27,769 nucleotides of DNA from contig JADHLF010000036.1 of assembly GCA_016780825.1 (NCBI GenBank), positions 1 to 27,769 of the forward strand. Reading direction: 5' to 3'. Below the pieces are notes generated by a model. The model made no database searches. It had not been told where the DNA came from and saw only the letters and a program-made list of their open reading frames with translations. Positions 8,423-16,379 of this stretch are shown in pieces. This stretch comes from Planktomarina sp. (GTDB taxonomy: Bacteria > Pseudomonadota > Alphaproteobacteria > Rhodobacterales > Rhodobacteraceae). The position numbers and the translations under genes were made by a program. Numbering within the stretch: position 1 is the stretch's first letter; every line of letters starts with the position of its first letter.

Positions 8423-8438
8423 TGTGATCAAGATCACA
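8423..8438. promoter_or_regulatory. CRP/FNR-family palindrome between convergent genes
   Basis: TGTGATC-AA-GATCACA is a palindrome with perfect 7-bp arms. It fits the E. coli CRP consensus (TGTGA-N6-TCACA), and its core TGAT-N4-ATCA also resembles FnrL/Dnr-type boxes of Rhodobacteraceae. It sits between the 3' ends of rluA and the aldehyde dehydrogenase, not in front of an annotated gene, so its function is unclear. Confidence 0.5.
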
Positions 8439-8518
8439 AGTGGCCCACCAAAACCCGCGTCCCTGCGCTTATAGCTCGTCCAGGAAAGCGGGTCTTGATG
8501 GGGCTTTAGGCGTAAGAG

Positions 8519-9961
8519 CTACGCGTCTTCCCAGCAGCTCACAGCTTTGATTTCCATGAACTCATGCAGACCGAAGATACCGCCTTCGCGGCCATTGCCC
8601 GATTGCTTATAGCCGCCAAAGGGGCTGCCCATGCCGAAGCCGACAGAATTGGTTTCGACCATGCCTGAGCGCAACTGCCGCGCCACGCGCTGACGTTGTT
8701 CTTGATCGCCGCATTGGATGTAATTGGTCAAACCATAGGGGGTGTCATTGGCGATTGCGATGGCCTCCTCTTCGGTATCGAAAGGCATGATGCTCATGAC
8801 TGGGCCAAAGATTTCCTCGCGGTTGATGCGTGCCGTATTGTCCATATCCGCAAAGATGGTCGGGCGGACATAATAGCCGCGGTTTAATCCTTCAGGGCGA
8901 CCAAGCCCGCCCGCAATCACTGTGGCGCCATCTTCTTTGATGCCCACTTCGATTAGGTTCTGGATTTTGTCAAATTGCGCCTGACTGACCACGGGACCGA
9001 TGTGATCGCCTTCTTCAGAGGCGGGGCCGACCTTGATGGCCTTGGCGGCGGCGGCGGCTTGCTCCAGCGCCTGGGCATAGCGAGACCGCTCCACCAACAT
9101 ACGGGTCGGGGCGTTGCACGATTGGCCTGAATTGCGCATGCAGCGGGTGACACCATTGGTCACCGCGTCTTCAGCCGCATTGGCGAAAATGATATTTGCG
9201 CCTTTTCCGCCAAGCTCAAGGCTCACACGTTTGAGCGTATCGGCGGCGGCCTTAGAAATGGCGATGCCTGCACGGGATGACCCTGTGAAGCTGACCATAT
9301 CGACATCGGGATGCACAGACAATTGCGTGCCAACGCCCAGACCATCGCCATTGACGAGGTTGAAAACACCGGCTGGGAAGCCTGCCTCATGGATCATCTC
9401 AGCGAACAACAGACCCGAGAGCGGTGCGATTTCCGAAGGTTTCAACACCATGGTGCAGCCAGCGGCCAGCGCGGGCACGGCTTTGAGCACAATTTGATTC
9501 ATGGGCCAGTTCCAAGGGGTGATCAAGGCGGTCACACCAATGGGTTCCATGACCGTGCGCTCATTGGGCGCTTGGGGGCCAAGCGGACGTTCAAATTCAA
9601 AGTCTTTGAAAGCATCAATAAAGCCTTGCAAATGCCATGTCCCAGCACCAACCTGCTGATTGCGAGACAATTTTTTTGGCGCACCCATTTCAAGGCTGAT
9701 GGCTTCGGCCATATCGGCTTGCCGGGCTTGGTAAACTTCGAGGAGTTTTTCCAAAAGCTGCAAACGTTCCGCTTTGCTGGTTTGGGACCAGCTGGGGAAG
9801 GCCGCTTTTGCCGCTGCCACCGCTGCATCTGTATCGGCCTGGCTGCCCAAGGAAATCACCCCAACCACGTCTTCTGTGCTTGGGTCGATGACATCAAAGT
9901 CATGTGCTGTTGCTGGGTTAACCCATTGGCCGTTGATATAAAATTGACGCTTTTCGATCAT
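8519..9961 (-). CDS. NAD(P)-dependent aldehyde dehydrogenase
   Basis: A 480-residue member of the ALDH superfamily that oxidises an aldehyde to the acid with NAD(P)+. Catalytic features are all present: N151 in PWNWP, the general base E249 in SLELGGKG, and the nucleophile C282 in NSGQSCNAPTR. The dinucleotide-binding segment FTGSSRAG precedes E249. C-terminal blocks EEIFGPV and PFGGYKQSGNGREGG are standard. The ATG has GGAGG five bases upstream. Substrate specificity cannot be read from these motifs; the family includes betaine-aldehyde, succinate-semialdehyde and aryl-aldehyde enzymes. It stands alone, with no pathway partner next to it. Confidence 0.92.
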   Translation of the reverse strand: MIEKRQFYINGQWVNPATAHDFDVIDPSTEDVVGVISLGSQADTDAAVAAAKAAFPSWSQTSKAERLQLLEKLLEVYQARQADMAEAISLEMGAPKKLSRNQQVGAGTWHLQGFIDAFKDFEFERPLGPQAPNERTVMEPIGVTALITPWNWPMNQIVLKAVPALAAGCTMVLKPSEIAPLSGLLFAEMIHEAGFPAGVFNLVNGDGLGVGTQLSVHPDVDMVSFTGSSRAGIAISKAAADTLKRVSLELGGKGANIIFANAAEDAVTNGVTRCMRNSGQSCNAPTRMLVERSRYAQALEQAAAAAKAIKVGPASEEGDHIGPVVSQAQFDKIQNLIEVGIKEDGATVIAGGLGRPEGLNRGYYVRPTIFADMDNTARINREEIFGPVMSIMPFDTEEEAIAIANDTPYGLTNYIQCGDQEQRQRVARQLRSGMVETNSVGFGMGSPFGGYKQSGNGREGGIFGLHEFMEIKAVSCWEDA

Positions 9962-10050
9962 CTTTGCCTCCCGCAGAACCGAATTCGACAGAGAATGTCA
10001 TTGCCGAATGATTTTCGCAAGCGCTGAAGGCCGGGGCGCGAAAATTTTTT

Positions 10051-10089
10051 GTTAAGTTTTTGGAGCTGCACCTCTTTGCGACACTTAAC
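10051..10089. repeat. Inverted repeat upstream of the aldehyde dehydrogenase
   Basis: GTTAAGT (10051-10057) and ACTTAAC (10083-10089) are perfect 7-bp arms separated by 25 bases. They lie between the aldehyde dehydrogenase start (9961) and the AT-rich cassette to the right. They could be half-sites for a regulator of the dehydrogenase, or chance in AT-rich DNA. Confidence 0.35.
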
Positions 10090-10146
10090 CTAAAGTAAAT
10101 CTTTCCGTCACCCGCGAAATGGCGCCGTGCTGGGTGTATATTATTG

Positions 10147-10176
10147 TTGACTAACAATTTTTCGTGATAATATGAT
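10147..10176 (+). promoter_or_regulatory. Sigma-70 promoter of the DUF6338 cassette
   Basis: TTGACT (10147-10152) and TATGAT (10171-10176) are strong -35 and -10 matches with an 18-base spacer, in very AT-rich DNA. The expected start of transcription is near 10183, about 30 bases before the ATG at 10212. This is the best-looking housekeeping promoter in the window. Confidence 0.6.
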
Positions 10177-10211
10177 GTTATATATTTTATAGATTAGTAG
10201 ATATTTTGTGA

Positions 10212-10868
10212 ATGAATTTTGAACTCGCACAACTTGCATTAATTTTTGCGCCTGGCCTGATTTGGGCCAATATTGATGAAAAATATGGAGGGGGGAAGCC
10301 TCCCAACACCGTTAAATTTTTTGTCCGGTCGTTTTTATTTGGTCTGACGACATATGTGGTTCTCTACTTAATATACTACCTGCTTAGCCTCGATACAAAC
10401 AGTCTTCGATTTGAATTCAATTCGTCAGAAGGCCAGTCAGCACTCACTGACTTATATTTGAAGCCTGCTGACATTTTTTGGTCAATCCCATTGTCTCTGT
10501 GTCTCTCTATTGTTTGGCTATACATCGTGAGCTTTAAATTTTTGACAAAAAACCTTTTATTTTTTGGAGCGACAAGGCGCATTAACGATGAAGATCTTTG
10601 GAGCACCGTTCTTGATGAGGACTCCATTGGTGGACAGCCTGTACATCTTCGTGACTTCGACAAAGGTCTAATTTTTTCGGGATGGGTTGAAAGCTTTTCA
10701 CAAAATGAGAGCAGTCGAGAACTGGTTTTGACGGATACGGAAGTCCGTACTGAATGCGGTGAAATACTATTTGAAGCTTCCCGCCTTTATGTTTCTTGCG
10801 AAAAAAATTCGTTTCTATTGGAATTCCCAAAAATTACTGAGGAAAAGGGAGAAAATGATGGGAAATGA
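10212..10868 (+). CDS. DUF6338-like membrane protein
   Basis: A 218-residue protein of unknown function. Hydrophobic segments near residues 4-20, 38-60 and 90-112 indicate an N-terminal membrane half; the first contains ALIFAPGLIWANI. The C-terminal half (about 120-218) is hydrophilic and probably cytosolic, with KGLIFSGWVESFS and RELVLTDTEVR, the arrangement I associate with DUF6338. That family name is from memory and moderately sure. Codon use is much more AT-rich than in its neighbours, which suggests recent transfer. It has its own promoter and overlaps the next small gene by 14 bases. No recognisable catalytic motif is visible. Confidence 0.7.
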   Translation: MNFELAQLALIFAPGLIWANIDEKYGGGKPPNTVKFFVRSFLFGLTTYVVLYLIYYLLSLDTNSLRFEFNSSEGQSALTDLYLKPADIFWSIPLSLCLSIVWLYIVSFKFLTKNLLFFGATRRINDEDLWSTVLDEDSIGGQPVHLRDFDKGLIFSGWVESFSQNESSRELVLTDTEVRTECGEILFEASRLYVSCEKNSFLLEFPKITEEKGENDGK

Positions 10869-11004
10869 TTCACAAAGCAAACCAACAAAAATTTACGAGG
10901 GTAGTGTTCTTGTTGAAAAAGGCGCTATTAAAACTAAGCAAAGCATCCAACCCGATACGCCACGAAAACCACCAGTACCTAAACCAACAAAACCAAAAAA
11001 GTGA
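10855..11004 (+). CDS. Small Pro/Lys-rich protein overlapping the DUF6338-like gene
   Basis: A 49-residue protein starting MMGNDSQSKPTKIY and ending PRKPPVPKPTKPKK, with a short central segment EGSVLVEKGAIKT. GGGAGA lies a few bases upstream of tandem ATG codons at 10855 and 10858, so the exact start is uncertain by one codon. It overlaps the end of the DUF6338-like gene by 14 bases in another frame and is followed by a terminator, which supports cotranslation. The basic proline-rich tail is probably disordered. Small proteins with a conserved patch and a Pro-rich tail are, as I recall, often found beside DUF6338 genes. The function is unknown. Confidence 0.65.
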   Translation: MMGNDSQSKPTKIYEGSVLVEKGAIKTKQSIQPDTPRKPPVPKPTKPKK

Positions 11005-11042
11005 CCTTCGAGGGATCTATAGTTTGTTGTGTGAACAGTAGC

Positions 11043-11071
11043 AAAAAGCCCCACCAAAGGCGGGGCTTTTT
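11043..11071. terminator. Bidirectional rho-independent terminator
   Basis: AAAAAGCCCC and GGGGCTTTTT form a strong GC stem with a 9-base interior (ACCAAAGGC) that can extend the pairing across one mismatch. The A-run on one side and T-run on the other let it terminate both the small gene ending at 11004 and pnp, which ends at 11093 on the opposite strand. Confidence 0.85.
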
Positions 11072-11092
11072 AAGATGTTTGGTCTTGGCGGT

Positions 11093-13228
11093 TTAGTCTT
11101 CGCTGGCCTCATCGGCTGCGATTTCTTCGCCGGTTTCTTGGTTGACCATTTTCATGGCCAAACGCACCTTGCCGCGATCATCAAAGCCCAGCAGTTTGAC
11201 CCAAACCTCTTGACCTTCTTTGAGAACATCGGAGGGGTGGTTCAAGCGGCGGTTTTCGATTTGGCTGACATGCACCAGACCATCGCGCTTGCCGAAGAAG
11301 TTTACAAATGCGCCGAAGTCGACAACTTTGACAACCTTGCCTTTGTAGATCGCATTTTCTTCAGGCTCTGCCACAATCGCGTGGATCATGTCATAGGCTG
11401 TTTTAATGCTATCGCCATTCGGGCTCGCGATTTTGATCACGCCTTCGTCGTTGATATCAACTTTCGCGCCGGAGACTTCAACGATCTCGCGGATCACTTT
11501 GCCGCCAGAGCCGATGACTTCACGGATCTTATCGGTTGGGATTTGCATGGTTTCAATCCGTGGAGCGTGAATAGAGAATTCCTGTGCGCCAGAGATGGAT
11601 TTGCCCATTTCACCCAAGATATGCAAACGGCCTGCTTTGGCTTGCGCCAGGGCTTTTTTCATAATGTCCTGCGTGATGCCGGCCACTTTGATGTCCATTT
11701 GCAATGAGGTGATCCCGGATTCTGTGCCGGCCACTTTGAAGTCCATGTCGCCCAGGTGATCTTCGTCGCCCAAGATATCGGTCAGAACGGCATATTCGCC
11801 ATCCTCTTCCAAGATCAGACCCATGGCGACACCCGCAACGGGGGCTTTCAAAGGCACACCGGCATCCATCATGGACAGCGAGCCACCACAGACGGTCGCC
11901 ATAGAGGACGAGCCATTGGATTCGGTGATCTCAGAGACCAGACGGATCGTGTAAGGGAAGTCGGTTGCCGTAGGCAAAACCGCCTGAAGGGCACGCCATG
12001 CCAATTTACCATGCCCAATTTCGCGGCGACCTGGAGGGCCGAAGCGGCCGACTTCGCCGACCGAATAGGGCGGGAAGTTATAGTGCAACAGGAAGTTGGA
12101 CTTATAGGTGCCGTGCAAGGCGTCGATCATCTGCTCATCATCGCCGGTGCCCAAAGTGGTCACAACCAGACCCTGCGTTTCACCACGGGTGAACAGCGCG
12201 GAGCCATGTGTGCGTGGTAACAGACCTGTTTCGCAATTGATTGCGCGGACTGTATCCAAGGCGCGGCCATCAATGCGTTTTCCGTTCTTGACCACATCGC
12301 CGCGCAGAACTTTGGATTCCAGCTTTTTCAAAGCGGACCCGAGGTCTTCATCGGCCAATTGCTCATCGCTGAGATTGGCTTTGATCGCTTCTTTCGCTGC
12401 GGCCACCGCAGAGGTGCGTTCTTGCTTGTCGGTGATTGCGTAAGCGGCGCGCATGGCCTCTTCACCAGCGGCAGAGACGGCAGCGAAGAGGTCGCTGTAA
12501 TCTGGCGCTTGGAAGTCAAAAGGCTCTTTCGCGCAGTCTTCCGCAAGATCCACAATCAGATCAATCACTGGCTGGATTTGCTCATGTGCAAAAGCAATCG
12601 CGCCGAGCATCTCATCTTCCGACAGCTCATAGGCTTCGGATTCAACCATCATCACCGCATCTTTGGTGCCGGCCACGACCAGATCCAAGCGCTGCTCAGG
12701 ATTTTGGCGTAGATTGTGCATATCATCAATCGTTGGATTGAGCACATATTCACCATCGACAAAGCCCACACGCGCACCGGCGATCGGGCCCATGAATGGC
12801 GCGCCTGAGATGGTCAGAGCCGCCGAGGCCGCGATCATCGCAACCATATCGGGGTCATTGACCAAATCATGAGACAAAACGGTACAGATCACCAAGACTT
12901 CGTTTTTGAAGCCCGGCACAAACAAAGGCCGGATGGGGCGATCGATCAAGCGTGATGTCAGCGTCTCTTTTTCGGTTGGACGTGCTTCACGTTTGAAAAA
13001 GCCGCCTGGAATTTTACCGGCGGCGTAATATTTCTCGTTGTAATGTACCGTCAGGGGGAAAAAGTCCTGACCAGGTTTTTGGCTTTTGGCGAATGTTACG
13101 TTCGCCATAACTGAGGTTTCACCCAGAGTCGCAATTACGGTGCCGTCTGCTTGACGGGCAACCTTACCTGTTTCCAAAGTAAGGGTTTCTTCGCCCCACT
13201 GAATGGATTTTTTAGTTTCTGTAAACAT
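11093..13228 (-). CDS. pnp: Polyribonucleotide nucleotidyltransferase (PNPase)
   Basis: A 711-residue phosphorolytic 3'-5' exoribonuclease that degrades mRNA, forming a trimer and often joining the RNA degradosome. The domains in order are RNase PH core 1 (with PLTVHYNEKYYAAGKIPGG and RLIDRPIRPLF), a helical linker, and RNase PH core 2 with GSALFTRGETQ and GPPGRREIGHG. A KH domain (IGSGGKVIREI) and an S1 domain (VKVVDFGAFVNFFGKRDGLVH) follow. The acidic tail EEIAADEASED is typical. Length is standard. AGGAAA is eight bases before the ATG. Normally pnp follows rpsO directly; here a transporter gene separates them. A hairpin in the leader may be a processing site. Confidence 0.98.
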   Translation of the reverse strand: MFTETKKSIQWGEETLTLETGKVARQADGTVIATLGETSVMANVTFAKSQKPGQDFFPLTVHYNEKYYAAGKIPGGFFKREARPTEKETLTSRLIDRPIRPLFVPGFKNEVLVICTVLSHDLVNDPDMVAMIAASAALTISGAPFMGPIAGARVGFVDGEYVLNPTIDDMHNLRQNPEQRLDLVVAGTKDAVMMVESEAYELSEDEMLGAIAFAHEQIQPVIDLIVDLAEDCAKEPFDFQAPDYSDLFAAVSAAGEEAMRAAYAITDKQERTSAVAAAKEAIKANLSDEQLADEDLGSALKKLESKVLRGDVVKNGKRIDGRALDTVRAINCETGLLPRTHGSALFTRGETQGLVVTTLGTGDDEQMIDALHGTYKSNFLLHYNFPPYSVGEVGRFGPPGRREIGHGKLAWRALQAVLPTATDFPYTIRLVSEITESNGSSSMATVCGGSLSMMDAGVPLKAPVAGVAMGLILEEDGEYAVLTDILGDEDHLGDMDFKVAGTESGITSLQMDIKVAGITQDIMKKALAQAKAGRLHILGEMGKSISGAQEFSIHAPRIETMQIPTDKIREVIGSGGKVIREIVEVSGAKVDINDEGVIKIASPNGDSIKTAYDMIHAIVAEPEENAIYKGKVVKVVDFGAFVNFFGKRDGLVHVSQIENRRLNHPSDVLKEGQEVWVKLLGFDDRGKVRLAMKMVNQETGEEIAADEASED

Positions 13229-13264
13229 CTATGTTTTCCTAAACGGCCCATTGGCCTATCACAT

Positions 13265-13282
13265 GGCGGCCCCATTGCCGCC
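13265..13282 (-). promoter_or_regulatory. Hairpin in the pnp leader
   Basis: GGCGGC and GCCGCC pair perfectly around the loop CCCATT, 37 bases upstream of the pnp start. In E. coli the pnp leader stem-loop is cut by RNase III as part of pnp autoregulation. A similar role here is inferred from position only; there is no T-run, so it is not a terminator. Confidence 0.4.
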
Positions 13283-13402
13283 GACCCCGATATCTTGTTT
13301 TCGAGCGCTGGAGTCCGTGCGCTGCGTTTCAGATAGCGCGCGTCTATAGCAATAATTGCTGCGGGGGAAGGGGGGGCGTGATTTTGCGGCCAGTGATGCC
13401 GT

Positions 13403-14302
13403 TTAGCGGCGCGCGCCTTGGGCCTCTGGCCCTTCAAAGATCTCGACCAGGCATGCCCCGACAATGAGGCAAGCCCCGATCCATTCCACCAGTCCCATGA
13501 CCTCTTCTGGCAGCATCCAGCTGGCGGTGAGGGTGGCGACAATGACTTCGGTCATCATCAAAAGGGCAACTCGGCCGGGAAAGAGAAATTTTTGCGCCCA
13601 GAAGATAATCAATATCGATGGCAAAATGATCCCAATGGAAATCACAGTTGAGGCGGGCGCGACCTGTTGCAAAAGCGCCATGCTTGGGCCCGAGCCATGG
13701 CCCCAGAGCGCCCCGAACAGAAGTGCAAATACAGAGGCGAGGCAGAACTGAAACAGCAGCAACGTCGGCATCGGAACCTCACCATAGCGTTTGATCATCG
13801 CCCCGCCCACGGCCCAGGTGATGCCCGACAGGAACCCCAAAGCATCACCGATGTTGAGCGGCACCTGCCCGCCGCCTTGCGACACCAAAAGCCCAAGGCC
13901 GAGCAGGCCGATGGCAATGGCGATCCAGCGGCCGCGGGTGACCTCCTCCTTCAACCAATAGCTGCCAATCAGCGTTGACCAAATTGGCGCGAGGTAAAAC
14001 AGTAACGTCACCCGCACCACCGAAGAGAGCACCAGACCAATGGTGAACAGCGCCACGGTCAACCCCATGAACACGCCGATCAAAGCCCCGCGGCCGAGAT
14101 GCGGCATCTGGCTGCGGAACTGCCACAGAAACAGGACGAGGGCGACACCAGCGGCTGGAATATTGATCAATGCAACGGCCCAGTCTTCACGCACCCCCAG
14201 CCCAGCAAGATAGCGCAGCGGAATCCAATACAGACCCCAAATTGCCGCCGCGATCAAAACAGCGAGGGAGGCAAACCGGTGTGAGGGGTTGGCAAATTGC
14301 AT
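13403..14302 (-). CDS. EamA/DMT-family transporter
   Basis: A 299-residue inner-membrane protein of the drug/metabolite transporter superfamily with two EamA repeats of five helices each. The first repeat opens with LAVLIAAAIWGLYWIPLRYLA, and the second begins around residue 150 with LGFLSGITWAVGGAMIKRYG. The conserved end-of-repeat glutamate segments are visible as YWLKEEVTRG and SWMLPEEVMG. The substrate is unknown; relatives export amino acids or other metabolites. It lies between rpsO and pnp on the same strand, after the rpsO terminator. Only a weak GGA precedes the ATG at 14302. The neighbourhood gives no functional hint. Confidence 0.85.
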   Translation of the reverse strand: MQFANPSHRFASLAVLIAAAIWGLYWIPLRYLAGLGVREDWAVALINIPAAGVALVLFLWQFRSQMPHLGRGALIGVFMGLTVALFTIGLVLSSVVRVTLLFYLAPIWSTLIGSYWLKEEVTRGRWIAIAIGLLGLGLLVSQGGGQVPLNIGDALGFLSGITWAVGGAMIKRYGEVPMPTLLLFQFCLASVFALLFGALWGHGSGPSMALLQQVAPASTVISIGIILPSILIIFWAQKFLFPGRVALLMMTEVIVATLTASWMLPEEVMGLVEWIGACLIVGACLVEIFEGPEAQGARR

Positions 14303-14365
14303 AGATGATCAGTCCAGCAGATCGGGCCAATTGTCCAGCCCTGAAAGATCTCTGCCTGAAAACGC

Positions 14366-14395
14366 AAAAACCGCACCCCGAGGGATGCGGTTTTT
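14366..14395 (-). terminator. Rho-independent terminator after rpsO
   Basis: AAAAACCGCA and TGCGGTTTTT form perfect 10-bp arms around CCCCGAGGGA. On the minus strand the stem ends in a T-run 23 bases past the rpsO stop. It should separate rpsO from the transporter and pnp, although the palindrome could work in either direction. Confidence 0.85.
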
Positions 14396-14417
14396 AAATC
14401 GATGATTGGACCGAGGC

Positions 14418-14687
14418 TTAGCGGCGCAGGCCCAAACGTTTGATCAAATCTTGGTAACGGGCTTCGTCTTTGCTGCGGGCATAGTCCAGAAGCTTACGAC
14501 GTGTGGCCACCATTTTCAGCAAACCGCGGCGACCGTGGTTGTCTTTTTTATGGGTTTTGAAGTGCTCAGTCAAAGTCGCAATGCGCGAGGACAAGATTGC
14601 AACCTGAACTTCAGGTGAGCCTGTGTCGCCCTCTTTGATCGCGAATTCTTTCATGAGCCGTGCTTTTTCTTCAGCAGTAATCGACAT
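14418..14687 (-). CDS. rpsO: 30S ribosomal protein S15
   Basis: An 89-residue primary rRNA-binding protein of the small subunit. The full family signature is present: DTGSPEVQVAILSSRI near residues 21-36 and HKKDNHGRRGLLKMV near 46-60, ending with the LIKRLGLRR block. Length is exactly that of the family. AAAGGAG stands six bases before the ATG. A strong terminator follows, so the gene is probably a single-gene unit. truB, a common upstream partner, is not adjacent; a hydrolase gene lies there instead. Confidence 0.98.
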   Translation of the reverse strand: MSITAEEKARLMKEFAIKEGDTGSPEVQVAILSSRIATLTEHFKTHKKDNHGRRGLLKMVATRRKLLDYARSKDEARYQDLIKRLGLRR

Positions 14688-14831
14688 CGGGGTCTCCTTT
14701 AAAGGTTAAGGGTTATGGCGCAGGCCGGGATGTCGTCCAGCAAGGCCCGTGGAGGCACCGCTCAAAGGCCCTAAGGAATCTGAGCGATGGCTGCGTATAG
14801 GGAAGTTTTTGGCGAAAGGGAAGGGGATTTT

Positions 14832-15716
14832 CTAAGGCGCAAAGAAGGGCTCAAAGGCCGCAAGAACCGCACTCGGATTCTCCTCCATGACAAAATGCCC
14901 GGCCTCACAGACGCTGGCCGTCACCTCAGGGGCCCAGCCGCGCCAAATCTCCGCGGCATTGCCACTTTTCGCAGGAAACCCATGGGCGCCATAGAGCAAG
15001 CGAAGCGGTGCAGTGATCTGTTTTCTGGTGGCCTTATCGGCCTCATCCAATGCGCGGTCAAAGCTGGCTCCGGCGCGATAATCTGCGCACATGGCATGCA
15101 CCCGCGCGGGATCAAGGGCCTGCGCGCGGTAACTGTCCAAAGCGGCGGGGGAAAAGGCCTCAAGGCTTTTGGCCAGCGTCCACTGCGCCAAGGTCCACTC
15201 CACATAGGCCACAGGATCCGCGCCGATCATCCGCTCCGGCAGGGGGGCGGGTTGGGCCAGAAAGGTCCAATGATAGGCGGCCATCGCCAGATCGGCTGTC
15301 CAGCTGGCCCAGAAATCGGCGGTCGGCACAATTTCGATGATGCCAAGCTTGCCCAGCCGTTCGGGATGGTCCAGCGCAAACCGATAGGCGACCCGCGCGC
15401 CGCGGTCATGGCCCAGGACATCTGCGCAAGAAATGTCCAGCGCGGTGAGAAGATCGGCCATATCCTGCGCCATTGTCCGCTTGGAATAGGTTGTATTGCC
15501 GGGATCATTTGCAGGCGCGCTGCTGTCACCATAGCCGCGCAAATCGGGAATGATCACATCATGCCGCCGCGCCAATTGCGGCGCCACGCTTTCCCAGCAC
15601 ATATGATTTTGCGGAAACCCGTGGATCAAGAGCAGGGGCCTGCCCTGCCCAGCGCGATGCACCGCGAGATCCACGCCGTTGCAGCGCATGGTCGTCTTTG
15701 TGAAACCTTCAATCAT
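14832..15716 (-). CDS. Fluoroacetate/haloacetate dehalogenase-like alpha/beta hydrolase
   Basis: A 294-residue alpha/beta hydrolase. Against the fluoroacetate dehalogenase FAcD of Rhodopseudomonas palustris (residue numbers from memory), the nucleophile D104 and arginines R105 and R108 in GHDRGARV match D110, R111 and R114 at a constant offset of six. H149, W150 and Y213 match the halide pocket H155, W156 and Y219. H274 in AGHF matches H280. The acid position is E128 where FAcD has Asp134. The segments HGFPQ and DLRGYGDS are also typical. The ATG at 15714-15716 overlaps the DUF1643 stop as ATGA; a TTG two codons upstream is less likely. The likely reaction is hydrolytic dehalogenation of a 2-haloacid, but epoxide or ester hydrolysis is possible. 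Confidence 0.8.
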   Translation of the reverse strand: MIEGFTKTTMRCNGVDLAVHRAGQGRPLLLIHGFPQNHMCWESVAPQLARRHDVIIPDLRGYGDSSAPANDPGNTTYSKRTMAQDMADLLTALDISCADVLGHDRGARVAYRFALDHPERLGKLGIIEIVPTADFWASWTADLAMAAYHWTFLAQPAPLPERMIGADPVAYVEWTLAQWTLAKSLEAFSPAALDSYRAQALDPARVHAMCADYRAGASFDRALDEADKATRKQITAPLRLLYGAHGFPAKSGNAAEIWRGWAPEVTASVCEAGHFVMEENPSAVLAAFEPFFAP

Positions 15717-16219
15717 GTCCAAACCTCGGGCTGTTGCGTATAGGCGATATAGAGCGGATGTTTGGGATGCCCGGCCTTTGACAGGCCCAAATGCAGCACC
15801 GAGCGGCCCGACGCGCGCAACAGCGCCTCAACCTGCGGGCCGCGGTTCAAATGCGCCCCATGGGTGCCCCAAGCGGCAATCACCTGATCGCCCCAGGCGC
15901 AGGCCTCAAGAATCGCCGCGTCATTATCGGGGCCGATGGGATCAAGAGCGGCGCGCATCTTTCGCGGGTCAGTGTCGCGCCAGGCAAAGATATTGGTCAC
16001 GCGAAACCCGCCAAACCCCAAGGCCCGCGCCCGCCGCTCGCAGCGCTCGACGGTGGGATCGTTTTGCACCTCGGTGGCGGTGGAGGGGTTGAGCATCACA
16101 AAGCTCAACCGCCGCCCCTGCGGCTCCCAAACGCGGGTCAGTGCATAGCGATACCGCTCGCAGTCGGAATAGACCGCGACGCTGGGCGCATCGTCCTTGA
16201 TATGGGAGCGGGTGATCAT
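15713..16219 (-). CDS. DUF1643 family protein
   Basis: A 168-residue protein of the DUF1643 family, whose function is unknown. The family marks visible are YRYALTRVW near residue 23, FVMLNPSTATEVQNDPT near 40-56, GFRVTNIFAWRDTDP near 70-85 and VIAAWGTHG near 112-120. No membrane segment or signal peptide is seen, so it is probably cytosolic. It has no clear Shine-Dalgarno upstream of the ATG at 16217-16219. Its stop overlaps the start of the dehalogenase-like gene as ATGA, implying translational coupling, although a shared function is not obvious. Confidence 0.8.
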   Translation of the reverse strand: MITRSHIKDDAPSVAVYSDCERYRYALTRVWEPQGRRLSFVMLNPSTATEVQNDPTVERCERRARALGFGGFRVTNIFAWRDTDPRKMRAALDPIGPDNDAAILEACAWGDQVIAAWGTHGAHLNRGPQVEALLRASGRSVLHLGLSKAGHPKHPLYIAYTQQPEVWT

Positions 16220-16379
16220 AGCCTATGCTGGGCGATTGTGTGGCGAAGTTCAAGAGCGCCTGTCCCGTCCGGCCCGCGGGCAAGCCTCTGATATATTGCC
16301 ATTTGTCAAAATATTTTGCAGGCTTGCCCCGGCCAGCCGATTTGGGTGGCGATATTTGATGACAAAGTGATTTGAACCG

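Noticed and set aside
8450..8493. Possible terminator of the aldehyde dehydrogenase (ACCCGC ... GCGGGT)
   Set aside because: Six-base stem with a 29-base loop and only four Ts; too weak to call.
14787..15743. Open frame of 318 codons on the plus strand
   Set aside because: Antisense to the dehalogenase-like hydrolase, which has a full catalytic residue set.
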